Of a stretch of 64,000 nt of DNA, positions 42,735 through 50,749 are shown one piece after another (within the stretch, counting starts at the first letter, position 1; each line of letters opens with the position of its first letter). Source of the DNA: Paenibacillus tianmuensis (lineage in GTDB: Bacteria; Bacillota; Bacilli; Paenibacillales; NBRC-103111); NCBI RefSeq assembly GCF_900100345.1, contig NZ_FMTT01000018.1, forward strand, positions 37,499 to 101,498. The letters are read 5' to 3'. A program made the translations under genes and the position numbers. The notes under the pieces were generated by a model. That model ran no database searches. It was not told where the DNA came from and worked only from the letters and a program-made list of their open reading frames with translations.

Positions 42735-42771
42735 AGTTTATTGTATGGCTTTTCCAAGGAGTGAGCAAGCG

Positions 42772-43953
42772 TTGACATCGAACACCATTGAATTGATTGC
42801 TACCGCCCCCATGGGCCTGGAAGCCGTTGTCGCCCGGGAAGTCCGCGACCTGGGATACGATCAGGTGACGGTTGAGAACGGCCGCGTCACGTTCGTCGGA
42901 GACGCGCTGGCGATCGCCCGGGCGAACCTGTGGCTGCGGACCGCCGACCGCGTGCTGGTCAAAATGGGACAATTCCCGGCACGCACCTTCGACGAGCTGT
43001 TCGAAGGGGTCAAAGCGCTGCCTTGGCCGGAATGGATTCCCGAGGATGGCGAGTTTCCGGTCGAAGGACGCTCGCATAAATCGCAGCTGTCGAGCGTTCC
43101 CGCCTGTCAGGGCATCGTGAAGAAAGCCGTCGTCGAAAGCATGAAGCTGCGCTATGGGACCGAATGGTTCCGCGAGACGGGCGGCCGCTTCGTCATTGAA
43201 GTCGCGCTGTTGAACGATATCGCGACGATTACGCTGGACACGACGGGGCCCGGGCTGCACAAGCGCGGCTACCGCAAGCTGGTCACCGAAGCGCCGCTGA
43301 AGGAAACGCTGGCGGCAGCCATGATCCTGCTCAGCCGCTGGCAGCCGGAGCGTCCGCTATACGATCCGTTCTGCGGCTCCGGAACGATCCCGGTCGAAGC
43401 GGCCATGATCGGCTGGAATCTGGCGCCGGGCCTGAGACGCAGCTTCAATGCAGAGGCGTGGCCGCTCGTCCCTGAGTCCCTGTGGCAGGAAGCGCGCGAA
43501 GAGGCCTACGATCTCGTGCGCGACGACGTGCCGCTGCAAATCGCAGGCTCGGACATCGACCGCAGCGCGATCGAGGTTGCCCAAGCGTCGGCCAAAGCAG
43601 CCGGACTGGCCAAGGAGCTCAGCTTGCAGACGTTGCCGGTGGCCAAAGCGCAGCCCCAAGGGGATTACGGCTGCATCATTACGAACCCGCCTTACGGCGA
43701 ACGGCTTGGCGACCGGAGTGAAGCGGAACGCGCCGTCCGCGATTTCGGGCATTTGTATTCGCAGCTCTCCACTTGGTCCGCTTTTGTCCTGACCCCGGCC
43801 AAGCAGTTCGAGCACTACGTGAACCGCCCGGCAGACAAGAAGCGGAAGCTGTTTAACGGACGCATCGAATGCCAATTGTACCAGTACTTCGCACCGGGCG
43901 GCCTATACGCATGGCGCAAGGACCAAGCGGCGAACCCAAACCCTGAGCGGTAA
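42772..43953 (+). CDS. THUMP-domain RNA guanine-N2 methyltransferase, RlmL/YpsC-like
   Basis: A 393-residue RNA methylase. N-terminal ferredoxin-like and THUMP domains (about 5-155), then a Rossmann methylase domain with motif I 'YDPFCGSGTIPVEAAMIG' (about 200-217) and the catalytic 'TNPPYGERLG' (about 303). It should methylate the N2 of a 23S rRNA guanosine, as E. coli RlmL's N-terminal half does. The TTG at 42772 follows AAGGAGTG; an ATG at 42745 is in frame but has no site. The stop codon lies in the terminator hairpin. Confidence 0.9.
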   Translation: MTSNTIELIATAPMGLEAVVAREVRDLGYDQVTVENGRVTFVGDALAIARANLWLRTADRVLVKMGQFPARTFDELFEGVKALPWPEWIPEDGEFPVEGRSHKSQLSSVPACQGIVKKAVVESMKLRYGTEWFRETGGRFVIEVALLNDIATITLDTTGPGLHKRGYRKLVTEAPLKETLAAAMILLSRWQPERPLYDPFCGSGTIPVEAAMIGWNLAPGLRRSFNAEAWPLVPESLWQEAREEAYDLVRDDVPLQIAGSDIDRSAIEVAQASAKAAGLAKELSLQTLPVAKAQPQGDYGCIITNPPYGERLGDRSEAERAVRDFGHLYSQLSTWSAFVLTPAKQFEHYVNRPADKKRKLFNGRIECQLYQYFAPGGLYAWRKDQAANPNPER

Positions 43954-43970
43954 GCTCAGGGTTTGATTTT
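43938..43970 (+). terminator. Terminator overlapping the rlmL-like stop codon
   Basis: AAACCCTGAGC pairs perfectly with GCTCAGGGTTT around GGTAA, the loop containing the TAA stop; GATTTT follows. Confidence 0.85.
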
Positions 43971-44017
43971 GCAGCGCGCTGGCGATCCACATCAAAAGCA
44001 GCCCCTTTTGGCAAAAG

Positions 44018-44071
44018 GCAAAAAATCCTTACGAGACCGGAGCACTGATTCAGCTTGGGCCTTGTAAGGAT
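44018..44071 (-). terminator. Intrinsic terminator of the DUF2935 gene
   Basis: ATCCTTAC pairs with GTAAGGAT with partial pairing inside; on the minus strand it is followed by TTTTTTGCC. Confidence 0.65.
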
Positions 44072-44089
44072 GTATTCGATTCGTTCGCT

Positions 44090-44899
44090 CTAAGCCTCGA
44101 CGCGGGGACGGGCCGGGTCGCAGAGGGGCGCTTTATACTCCGATGCTTGAGCAAGCTTTGTCAAGTAGTAGCATTCCTCACGGGACATATGATCGGCCAT
44201 CAAAGGCGACAAGATCCCGAGCGCCTGCTTGCTAAGCCGAAGCTCCTCCAGCTCCCGCAGAAACTGCATGAACAGCACCATTTCAAGCTCTACGTCTTTG
44301 CCGAAACGCGTCAAAGCCGGAAACTTCTTCAGGTTTGCACGCAAATAGCCGGCCAGCTCGACCGCTTTCAAATAAAACTCGCGAAAATGCTGATCGAACG
44401 TCCTGGCCATCTCGGTCAAACGCGATTCCGCCATATCGAGATCACCTGCAATCGAGCTCGCATGCCCGTACGCGTCCTGCAGCCAAACCAGATGATGATG
44501 CAGCTCATGGAACACGGGGGCCGGTTGATCGGAAAGCAGACTCCTCAGCACTCGCAAATATTCCTCCGCCTCGTTCACCATATGGCTCAGAAACGAAGCC
44601 GACAGCCCGATCGTGATCTTCCCGATCAACTGCCTCTGCAGCAGATGCAGCTTGAAGCTGCGCAATAGCTGCGTCAAGCGGTAAGCTTCCCGCGTAATCT
44701 CGCTTAGCCGCTCGCGCTCTTGCGTCTGGTGGGCCTGATGAAGCAGACCGTCGAAGGCTGCGATCATCGTCCGGGCCCGCGTTACCTCTTCGGATTCGCC
44801 CGCAGACAGCGAATCATTAATAAACCGGGCATGATCCCCCATCACCTGCAGCCAGAACCGGTGTTCGAACGCCGCGGATGTCTCGAAATCCGTTACCAT
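44090..44899 (-). CDS. DUF2935 family protein
   Basis: A 269-residue, two-repeat helical bundle. 'FEHRFWLQVMGDHARFINDSL' style opening (His/Asp/Glu) is repeated in the second half ('EMVLFMQFLRELEELRL', 'LMADHMSREECYYL'). The family is Bacillales-wide, ferritin-like in look, and probably binds metal by its His and Glu; function unknown. ATG at 44899 has GGGGGGAGG about 12 bases up. Longer in-frame starts exist to 44965 without better sites. Confidence 0.83.
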   Translation of the reverse strand: MVTDFETSAAFEHRFWLQVMGDHARFINDSLSAGESEEVTRARTMIAAFDGLLHQAHQTQERERLSEITREAYRLTQLLRSFKLHLLQRQLIGKITIGLSASFLSHMVNEAEEYLRVLRSLLSDQPAPVFHELHHHLVWLQDAYGHASSIAGDLDMAESRLTEMARTFDQHFREFYLKAVELAGYLRANLKKFPALTRFGKDVELEMVLFMQFLRELEELRLSKQALGILSPLMADHMSREECYYLTKLAQASEYKAPLCDPARPRVEA

Positions 44900-45018
44900 C
44901 CCTATCCCTGCCTCCCCCCGTCGGCCGATGAAGCCGTCATGTGCTACAAGCATCGTATGCACCACGACCGGGGCGAGTGCCTATTTGGGAAGTAAGGATC
45001 GGGATCGGCAAGCGGTTG

Positions 45019-45324
45019 CTAGGCGTGACGAAGATCCTGCGCCCGGCAGCTCCAATAATCGAAGAGCGACATGAACACTTCATTGTCCGCTTCGCACCGC
45101 ACGGAAAGCTTTACTTCGCCGCGCCAATAAAATGTAATGACCTGCCGGCTGCGCCCCTTAACCATTTCCACGTCCCAGCAAGAGGAAGCGAGCTCGTACA
45201 CCTCGCGATTGATGAACATTTTCGGGCCTTCGCTCGACAAAAAGACGCCGACGAAATCGTTGCCCACTTTGGTATAGAAGCCTTGCTTCGTCATGATGCT
45301 CCGTCCTTGGCTCTGATCTGCCAT
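45019..45324 (-). CDS. Small hypothetical protein
   Basis: A 101-residue soluble protein with a beta-rich body ('GFYTKVGNDFVGVFL', 'QVITFYWRGEVKLSV') and Trp/Cys residues in the C-terminal half. I recognise no family. ATG at 45324 has a strong AAAGGAGTGAG site, which supports expression. It lies upstream of the DUF2935 gene on the same strand with a 119-base gap. Confidence 0.6.
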   Translation of the reverse strand: MADQSQGRSIMTKQGFYTKVGNDFVGVFLSSEGPKMFINREVYELASSCWDVEMVKGRSRQVITFYWRGEVKLSVRCEADNEVFMSLFDYWSCRAQDLRHA

Positions 45325-45593
45325 CCGTTCTCACTCCTTTATATGCAAACAAAAAGACTCTCCGCTAACGGTACGGGAGTCCGCATCTCTCATCGCGCGT
45401 CTCCGTGCCATCGGTAAACTGGCTGGCATCACGCAACCTCGGCGCCTTAGCCCAATAGCTTTGCGCCCGCGTGCTTCCGCTCGGTTTGCCTTTATCGAGC
45501 ACGCTCGAAAATTGTCTTTTTGTGTATAATTGAATCTCATCTCTTAGGATAAAAGATCAACCCTGCATAATACATAGTTCTTATGGACTATTT

Positions 45594-46826
45594 TCATGGA
45601 TTTTTATGTGAATTATGAAACATTTTAGATACTTGCTGGCCTTTCCAATAAAAATAGATTCCCGCCACCGTAACGGCAGCCATAACGGAGAACAGCGGAC
45701 CGCCTCCCCATTCCGACAAAAGCACGCCGCCCGCCAAGGGACCGATAAAATGCCCGAGATTCGTAAACGACTGCGCGCCGTAATACGTGCCTCGCATTCC
45801 ATCCGGCGCCAATCGGTCAATCAGCATGTTCGTTGCCGGAAAATTCAGCGCTTCCCCGATCGTGAACAGCACCATGGAGATCATAAACCCGATCCAGCCG
45901 GTAGAAACCGCATAGCCGATATCCCCGAGCGCAAACATGAGACCGCCTACCACAATCGCAGCCATCGGACCGCGGCTTTCGAACATTTTCGACAGCGGCA
46001 CCTGCAGCAGGACGACCGTCACCGCATTGATCGTCATCAGCAGCGCGAACAGCGTCGCCCCGTCGGCTACGCTTTGCTGCACATACTGCGACAGAGTGGA
46101 CATCATCTGCGAATAGCCGATCGCGGCGATGATTCCGCCGGCAATATAATAACGGAATACGCGGTCGCTCGCGATGATCCGCCATGCCGAGCGAACCGTC
46201 ACTCCGCCGCGGCGCTCGCCTTCGATCTGACGAATGCCGAAAGCCTGAAGCAGCGCATAGAGCAAAGCGGCATAGAGCAAATAAACGAAGGCTGTGACCA
46301 GAAACGGCAGCCAGGCTTCGAACATGGCGAAGTAAGCGCCGAGCAGCGGTCCGACGGCTACGCCGACATTGATCGCAAGATAACGCATCGAGAAGACGTT
46401 AAGCCGCTTTTCTTTCACCGTCACGTCGGCCATCAGCGCTTGCGATACCGGTTCGTAGAGCGAACGGCAGAGCCCGTTCAGCATATTGAACAGCATGAAG
46501 AGCAGCGGCGCTTTGGCAAACGCAAAGCCGGCGAAGACGATCACCCAGCCGATCAAGGCAATCATCATGATGAACTTACGCCCCAGGCGATCCGACAAAG
46601 CTCCGCCAACGAAGCCGCCCGCCATGCCGGCAAGCGAGCCGATGCCGATGATCGCGCCGATCATGATCGGATGCAGCCCCGACTCCCGGGACAAATAAAT
46701 GGCCAGAAATGGCATGCTCATGGACGAAGCGATCCGCGCCAGAGCGGTTCCCACAAGCAGCACATGCACGATTGGATGATACTCGCGTAAGAAATGAAGC
46801 AATCGAGACTTTACAGTTGCGAACAT
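45594..46826 (-). CDS. MFS transporter, multidrug-resistance-like
   Basis: A 410-residue, 12-helix carrier. The loop 2-3 motif 'GGALSDRLGRKFIMMIALIG' (about 72-91) and helix 5 'LAINVGVAVGPLLGAYFAM' suggest a DHA1-type antiporter similar to YfkF or MdtH. ATG at 46826 (MFATVKSRLL) follows AGAAGG; in-frame starts further up to 46946 lack a site. Substrate unknown. It is monocistronic. Confidence 0.87.
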   Translation of the reverse strand: MFATVKSRLLHFLREYHPIVHVLLVGTALARIASSMSMPFLAIYLSRESGLHPIMIGAIIGIGSLAGMAGGFVGGALSDRLGRKFIMMIALIGWVIVFAGFAFAKAPLLFMLFNMLNGLCRSLYEPVSQALMADVTVKEKRLNVFSMRYLAINVGVAVGPLLGAYFAMFEAWLPFLVTAFVYLLYAALLYALLQAFGIRQIEGERRGGVTVRSAWRIIASDRVFRYYIAGGIIAAIGYSQMMSTLSQYVQQSVADGATLFALLMTINAVTVVLLQVPLSKMFESRGPMAAIVVGGLMFALGDIGYAVSTGWIGFMISMVLFTIGEALNFPATNMLIDRLAPDGMRGTYYGAQSFTNLGHFIGPLAGGVLLSEWGGGPLFSVMAAVTVAGIYFYWKGQQVSKMFHNSHKNP

Positions 46827-46965
46827 CGTGCCGACCTTCTCTCCATATATAACTCCTGGCATTATTAACCACCGGCAAATAAACCACAGAGTGAAACTGG
46901 ATTTCATTATACAGCAATTGGTCGAGCCTGCCCAGTCATTCGGCAAAAAAATATGGCGTAACGGT

Positions 46966-46996
46966 AAAGAGCCCGTCCGCCTGGGATGAGCTCTTT
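46966..46996 (-). terminator. Possible terminator past the phytase-like remnant
   Basis: AAAGAGC pairs with GCTCTTT across an imperfect GC-rich inner stem; the T tract on the minus strand is short. Confidence 0.4.
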
Positions 46997-47010
46997 CTAC
47001 ACTGACGATT

Positions 47011-47517
47011 TTATTTTAATTCTTCGCTGACCTGAATGATGTACATTTGCGTCGGGTTGCCGTTCACCTTCAACTGGCCTTGGTCGTCGTAGCCGTCCAC
47101 GCCGAAATCGTTGTCGTTTACAACGGCGATCGTATGCTTGTCCACCACCGCGAGCCCTTCCAGCTTCTCGTGCGGATAACCCAGCTTCGCCACGTCCACG
47201 ATCAGCTCCTTGCCGGCCGGCAAATGCAGCTTGATCGTTTCGAGCACTTCGATCGTTCCGCCGGCCGCTTTAATCTTGTAAATGCGCGGCACATACGTCT
47301 CGTTCGGGAACGTACGCAGCTTGTCCTTGCCGAACTCCCCGTTCGGCCCGCGGTCAGCCAGCGTATAGAACACGTCGGCCGGGTCGCCCGGCAGATGGAT
47401 CAGCCCCGAGAAGCCGCCCTCTTTCAGGCTACCGACCAGCGTCCCCGGATTTTTCCACTCGTGTACGGCTGCGATCTTCGGCATCTCCTTGAGCCGGTGC
47501 GTCAGGAGGTTCGTCCG
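47011..47517 (-). pseudogene. Remnant of a phytase-like (esterase-like) secreted protein
   Basis: The frame directly continues after the TGA of the DUF1450 gene and reads 'LLTHRLKEMPKIAAVHEW', 'GFSGLIHLPGDPADVFYTLA' and 'RGPNGEFGKDKLRTFP', the N-terminal part of the phytase-like domain (PF13449). After 'IKLHLPAG' it jumps to 'KELIVDVAKLGYPHEKLEGL' and 'TIAVVNDNDFGVDGYDDQG', which belong at the far end of the domain. The central two hundred or so residues and the signal peptide are missing. The only candidate ATG (47484) touches its ribosome-like AAGGAG with no spacing. It is most likely a deletion remnant. Confidence 0.7.
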
Positions 47518-47745
47518 TCATTTCTTCTTAATATACTTGCTCGCTTTCTCGATCGCTTCGTCTTCCGTCGCGCCGGTCACGTACCGGCCGTTAATATAAA
47601 TGAAGGCAAACCGCGAGCACGGGCCGCAATAGGACTTGCAGCCGACCTTGATGTCGGCGTCAGGCGCCAGCTTCTGCAGCTTCGGCAGCGTGGTTTTCAT
47701 TTTCATATGCTTGCATTTATCACAAACGCGAATATCATTGGCCAT
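47518..47745 (-). CDS. DUF1450 (YuzB-like) small cysteine protein
   Basis: A 75-residue protein with a thioredoxin-like [2Fe-2S] ferredoxin pattern: 'VCDKCKHMK' (Cys 8 and 11) and 'VGCKSYCGPCSRFAF' (Cys 36, 40 and 43), followed by 'FIYINGRYVTGATEDEAIEK'. The family is called DUF1450 and includes Bacillus YuzB. A role in Fe-S or metal handling is likely but unproven. ATG at 47745 with AAAGGATAAC upstream. It is 36 bases downstream of the HesB-like gene, so the two are probably an operon. Confidence 0.85.
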   Translation of the reverse strand: MANDIRVCDKCKHMKMKTTLPKLQKLAPDADIKVGCKSYCGPCSRFAFIYINGRYVTGATEDEAIEKASKYIKKK

Positions 47746-47781
47746 GCGGAGTTATCCTTTCTGAGGCAGCCGGGCGGCGGA

Positions 47782-48084
47782 TTAATGGTCGCCGTGGTTG
47801 CCTTTGCTCGGATTGGTGACCGCAAAGCCTTCCTCCGGCACATAGAAGTAGTCGACGCGCACGCCGTCCAGCAGCGGCTCGTCCTTCTGCAAAATAACGT
47901 CGATCCCGCTGTCGGTGGTTACGACCACGTCATTTTCCGTAGGCGTGTCCATTCCGAGTCCGTAGTGCGCATGTTCGCCGTGCTTGTGCGTTACATATAC
48001 GCGAAGCTTCAAATCTTTGTTTTCCTCTTGTTCCATCTCGGCCAAAAGCATCTTGACGGCGTTGCGCGAAATCTTGCAGTTCAT
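47782..48084 (-). CDS. HesB/IscA-fold protein lacking scaffold cysteines
   Basis: A 100-residue HesB-like fold protein: 'KLRVYVTHKHGEHAHYGLGM' in the first half, 'DGVRVDYFYVPEEGFAVTNP' and 'SKGNHGDH' at the end. A-type Fe-S scaffolds normally carry three conserved cysteines; here the only Cys is residue 3, and His residues are abundant instead. It may bind metal through His or have lost cluster transfer. ATG at 48084; the upstream site is weak (GGGAGATGTAACTGG). It precedes the DUF1450 Fe-S-like gene. Confidence 0.78.
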   Translation of the reverse strand: MNCKISRNAVKMLLAEMEQEENKDLKLRVYVTHKHGEHAHYGLGMDTPTENDVVVTTDSGIDVILQKDEPLLDGVRVDYFYVPEEGFAVTNPSKGNHGDH

Positions 48085-48254
48085 GTCCAGTTACATCTCC
48101 CACTATTAAGCATTTTCACCTTATTGTATATAAACCCGGGAACGAAAGCAACCTTCCGCAGCCGTTTCACAAATGCTGGTAAGAAGCCGTTCATTTCTGA
48201 TATGATTACAAGTATATGAACTCACGCACGAAGGGAAAGCGAGGAGACAGCGAG

Positions 48255-48517
48255 ATGTCATTGACGGAAAGCAAACAAAACAGCCGGTTCACATCGAATG
48301 CTCGATTGAGAAACGCTTGACGTGACTGGCGGCCATCAGCCCCAACTCGCTGACGGACACCTTGCGCCGCTTGGAGGAAAAACAGCGTGCTCGAACGGAC
48401 GGCTTGCCCAACCGTCCCCTTCACGGTCAAATATACGCTGACGCCAAGGGCGAGGATTTGTACCGAGTACTAAGAAGAAATGAAGCTATGGGCGGCCAAA
48501 TGGCGCTGACCCGCTAA
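48255..48517 (+). pseudogene. Remnant of an HxlR-type transcription regulator
   Basis: Pieces of the HxlR winged-helix fold survive in two frames. 'IECSIEKRLT' (start of the family's C-P-hIE..L motif) is followed by a TGA and then, in frame, 'LAAISPNSLTDTLRRLEEK', the recognition-helix region. After another frame shift comes 'LTPKGEDLYRVL' near the end. The usual 'GGKWK' core is absent, so a central deletion plus frame shifts have occurred. It sits just upstream of the AI-2E permease gene. Confidence 0.65.
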
Positions 48518-48533
48518 TATTCCGAGGTGACCT

Positions 48534-49643
48534 ATGATTTCTTTTTACCGCAAATATTACAAAACGGTCTTCGACATCGCTTTGCTTGTGATGACCGTGT
48601 ACCTGTTCATGTTGGCCTTCAGTTACCTGTACCGCATTGCAACCCCGATCTTTCTGGCTTTTGTCGTTTACATGATTATTGAGCCGTTTGCGCGTTTCCT
48701 GCACCGCAGAGGCATCAAGAAGGCGATTGCGTCCGCGATTTCGACCATGATATTCGTGCTCGTCATTCTGGGCGCGATTACCGGCGCCGGGGTTATCTTC
48801 ACGAGCCAGATCATCAGCCTGAAAGACAAGCTGCCCGAATACACCGCGGTGCTGACACGGGAAATCGCCAAGCAATCGGACACTCTGCAAGACCGCTTCG
48901 GCACGCTCCCGACGGAAGACATCGTGAATAAAGCCAAGGAATATTCGACGGAAATCGCGAAAAAAGCGACCGAAATCGTCCGTTCGTTCCTGAGCAGCAC
49001 GTTTACGGTCCTTACGTCCTTTTCGGCTTTCTTGGTGAACTTCGTCATTGCGATCATTTTGGCGTATTTTCTAAGCATCGAAATCGAATCCTGGAAGCGG
49101 ATCGCGGAGAATAAGACGCCCAACACGTTCAAGAAAGCGTTCCACTTCGTCCGCGAAAACGTGCTGAACGGCATCGTCACCTATATCAAGGCGCAGGCCA
49201 AGCTGATCAGCGTGACGTTTGTCGTCATCTTCGTCGCACTGCTCGTCATGAATATCAAAAATGCGTTTTCCGTCGCACTGCTGGCTGCCTTCTTCGACGT
49301 ACTGCCGCTGCTCGGCGTCTCGACGCTGTTCATTCCGTGGATCATTTACCTGTTCGTGGTCGGCCAAACGACGCTGGCTATCTGGCTCTCCGTCTTGCTC
49401 GCGGTCGTAATCTCCGTCAGGCAAATCCTGGAGCCGAAAATTACGGGCGATTCGCTCGGGGTTTCCGCTTTTACGATGCTTTCCTTCATGATGGTGTCGC
49501 TGTCTCTATTCGGCGCGGCCGGACTGATTTTGTCGCCGATTCTCATCATCCTGATCAAAGCGCTGTACGAGCAAGGCTATTTGAAACAATGGATCCGCAT
49601 GCCGGCAGAGGAGTATGAGCCGGAGCTTCCGAAGAGCAAATAG
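48534..49643 (+). CDS. AI-2E family transporter
   Basis: A 369-residue membrane protein with about eight hydrophobic segments and a central amphipathic stretch. 'FVVYMIIEPFARFLHRRGIK' at the second helix and 'FDVLPLLGVSTLFIPWIIYL' plus 'VISVRQILEPKITGDSLGV' in the C-terminal half are typical of the AI-2E/TqsA/YdbI/YrrI family. Members export autoinducer or ions such as Na+; the substrate here is unknown. ATG follows CCGAGGTGACC. It ends at a perfect hairpin shared with the convergent gene. Confidence 0.9.
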   Translation: MISFYRKYYKTVFDIALLVMTVYLFMLAFSYLYRIATPIFLAFVVYMIIEPFARFLHRRGIKKAIASAISTMIFVLVILGAITGAGVIFTSQIISLKDKLPEYTAVLTREIAKQSDTLQDRFGTLPTEDIVNKAKEYSTEIAKKATEIVRSFLSSTFTVLTSFSAFLVNFVIAIILAYFLSIEIESWKRIAENKTPNTFKKAFHFVRENVLNGIVTYIKAQAKLISVTFVVIFVALLVMNIKNAFSVALLAAFFDVLPLLGVSTLFIPWIIYLFVVGQTTLAIWLSVLLAVVISVRQILEPKITGDSLGVSAFTMLSFMMVSLSLFGAAGLILSPILIILIKALYEQGYLKQWIRMPAEEYEPELPKSK

Positions 49644-49672
49644 CGTTCCTCGATAGACTCTATTAGGAGAAG

Positions 49673-49705
49673 AAAAGAGCTGCCTGCGGGCAGCTCTTTT
49701 CGTAT
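49673..49705. terminator. Bidirectional terminator (AI-2E / DUF1232)
   Basis: AAAAGAGCTGCC pairs perfectly with GGCAGCTCTTTT around TGCG. Confidence 0.9.
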
Positions 49706-49708
49706 TTA

Positions 49709-49945
49709 TCAGGTGGCGCCGTATTTGCGCTCTGCCCGGTCGGTGAACCAGTTCATGAGCAGCATCGTAACGGCGATATCGTCCAGCGGAATGAATGGCA
49801 GCGCATCGGGCATAACCCAATACACGAGCGCAGGGACGAAAAACAGCAGCTTTTCCCCTATCGGCACTTTGGGCGAGCGCAGCAGCGGGATAATTCGGCG
49901 GAATACATGACCCCAATGCCGCAGCGACCACAATCGTTTCCACAT
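49709..49945 (-). CDS. DUF1232 (YkvA-like) protein
   Basis: A 78-residue protein with the DUF1232 core 'PIGEKLLFFVPALVYWVMPD' then 'ALPFIPLDDIAVTMLLMNWF'. The Pro-Asp turn 'LPDFIPVLGxLDD' type motif is replaced here by 'DALPFIPLDDI'. Probably membrane-associated, function unknown. ATG at 49945 with AAAGGGGACG 7 bases upstream. Divergent from the DJ-1/PfpI gene. Confidence 0.8.
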   Translation of the reverse strand: MWKRLWSLRHWGHVFRRIIPLLRSPKVPIGEKLLFFVPALVYWVMPDALPFIPLDDIAVTMLLMNWFTDRAERKYGAT

Positions 49946-50048
49946 GACGAATCGTCCCCTTTCCTTGTACGAATGGCCTCTCTCTACAGTATACACCATC
50001 TTTCGGCAATCCCGAAAGAGTCCGACAAACTTCGACAATTTCAACCCG

Positions 50049-50077
50049 TTTACAGCTTTTCCCCTATCCAGCATAAT
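50049..50077 (+). promoter_or_regulatory. SigmaA-type promoter of the DJ-1/PfpI gene
   Basis: TTTACA and CATAAT separated by 17 bases, 39 bases before the ATG. Confidence 0.55.
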
Positions 50078-50116
50078 GATAAAGTGACGTTCCAACCTTT
50101 ATCAAGGAGTGATTCC

Positions 50117-50674
50117 ATGTCTAAGAAAGTACTTGTGCTGACAGGAGACGCGGTTGAAGTATTGGAGGTGTATTACCCGTACTACCGGCTGTTGGAGGAA
50201 GGGTACGAAGCGGTTATTGCCTCGCCGACGAAGAAGACGCTTCACACCGTCGTACACGATTTCGTCGAAGGTTGGGAGACCTACACGGAGAAACTCGGTC
50301 ACCGGCTTCCGTCTCATATTGCCTTTGCGGAGGTGGACCCGTCCGAATATGACGCGTTGATCATTCCGGGCGGCAGAGCGCCGGAATACATCCGTTCCGA
50401 CGTCAACGTCCCCCGCATCATCGCTCATTTTCTGGAAGCGGATAAGCCTGTCGGGGCCATATGCCATGCGGCCCAAGTGTTCGTCTCGCTGCCCGACTAC
50501 AGCTATTTCCAAGGCCGCACCATGACCGCGTATACGGCTTGCCGTCCCGATATCGAGCGCCTCGGCGCCACCTATGGCCCGGACACGCTTCATGTGGACG
50601 GAAAGCTCGTCACCGGGCACGCCTGGCCCGATCTGCCGGGCTTCATGCGCGAATTTTTGAAGCTCTTGAAGTAA
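50117..50674 (+). CDS. DJ-1/PfpI family protein
   Basis: A 185-residue flavodoxin-like protein of the DJ-1/PfpI class I amidotransferase-like superfamily. The nucleophile Cys is in 'PVGAICHAAQVFVSLPDY' (about 115), the conserved Glu in 'EVLEVYYPYYRLLEEGYE' and 'ALIIPGGRAPEYI' before it. Relatives act as glyoxalase III-type deglycases or proteases. The ATG has AAGGAGTG at good spacing, its own promoter and terminator. Enzymatic activity cannot be decided from sequence. Confidence 0.9.
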   Translation: MSKKVLVLTGDAVEVLEVYYPYYRLLEEGYEAVIASPTKKTLHTVVHDFVEGWETYTEKLGHRLPSHIAFAEVDPSEYDALIIPGGRAPEYIRSDVNVPRIIAHFLEADKPVGAICHAAQVFVSLPDYSYFQGRTMTAYTACRPDIERLGATYGPDTLHVDGKLVTGHAWPDLPGFMREFLKLLK

Positions 50675-50679
50675 ACGGA

Positions 50680-50731
50680 AAAGAAGTGCTCCCGTCCCAG
50701 GTCAATCCTTCGCGGAAGCACTTCTTTTTTT
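50680..50731. terminator. Terminator between convergent genes
   Basis: AAGAAGTGCT pairs with AGCACTTCTT with inner CCG/CGG pairing and T/A runs on both sides. Confidence 0.8.
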
Positions 50732-50749
50732 ACGACATCGGAGCCGCAG

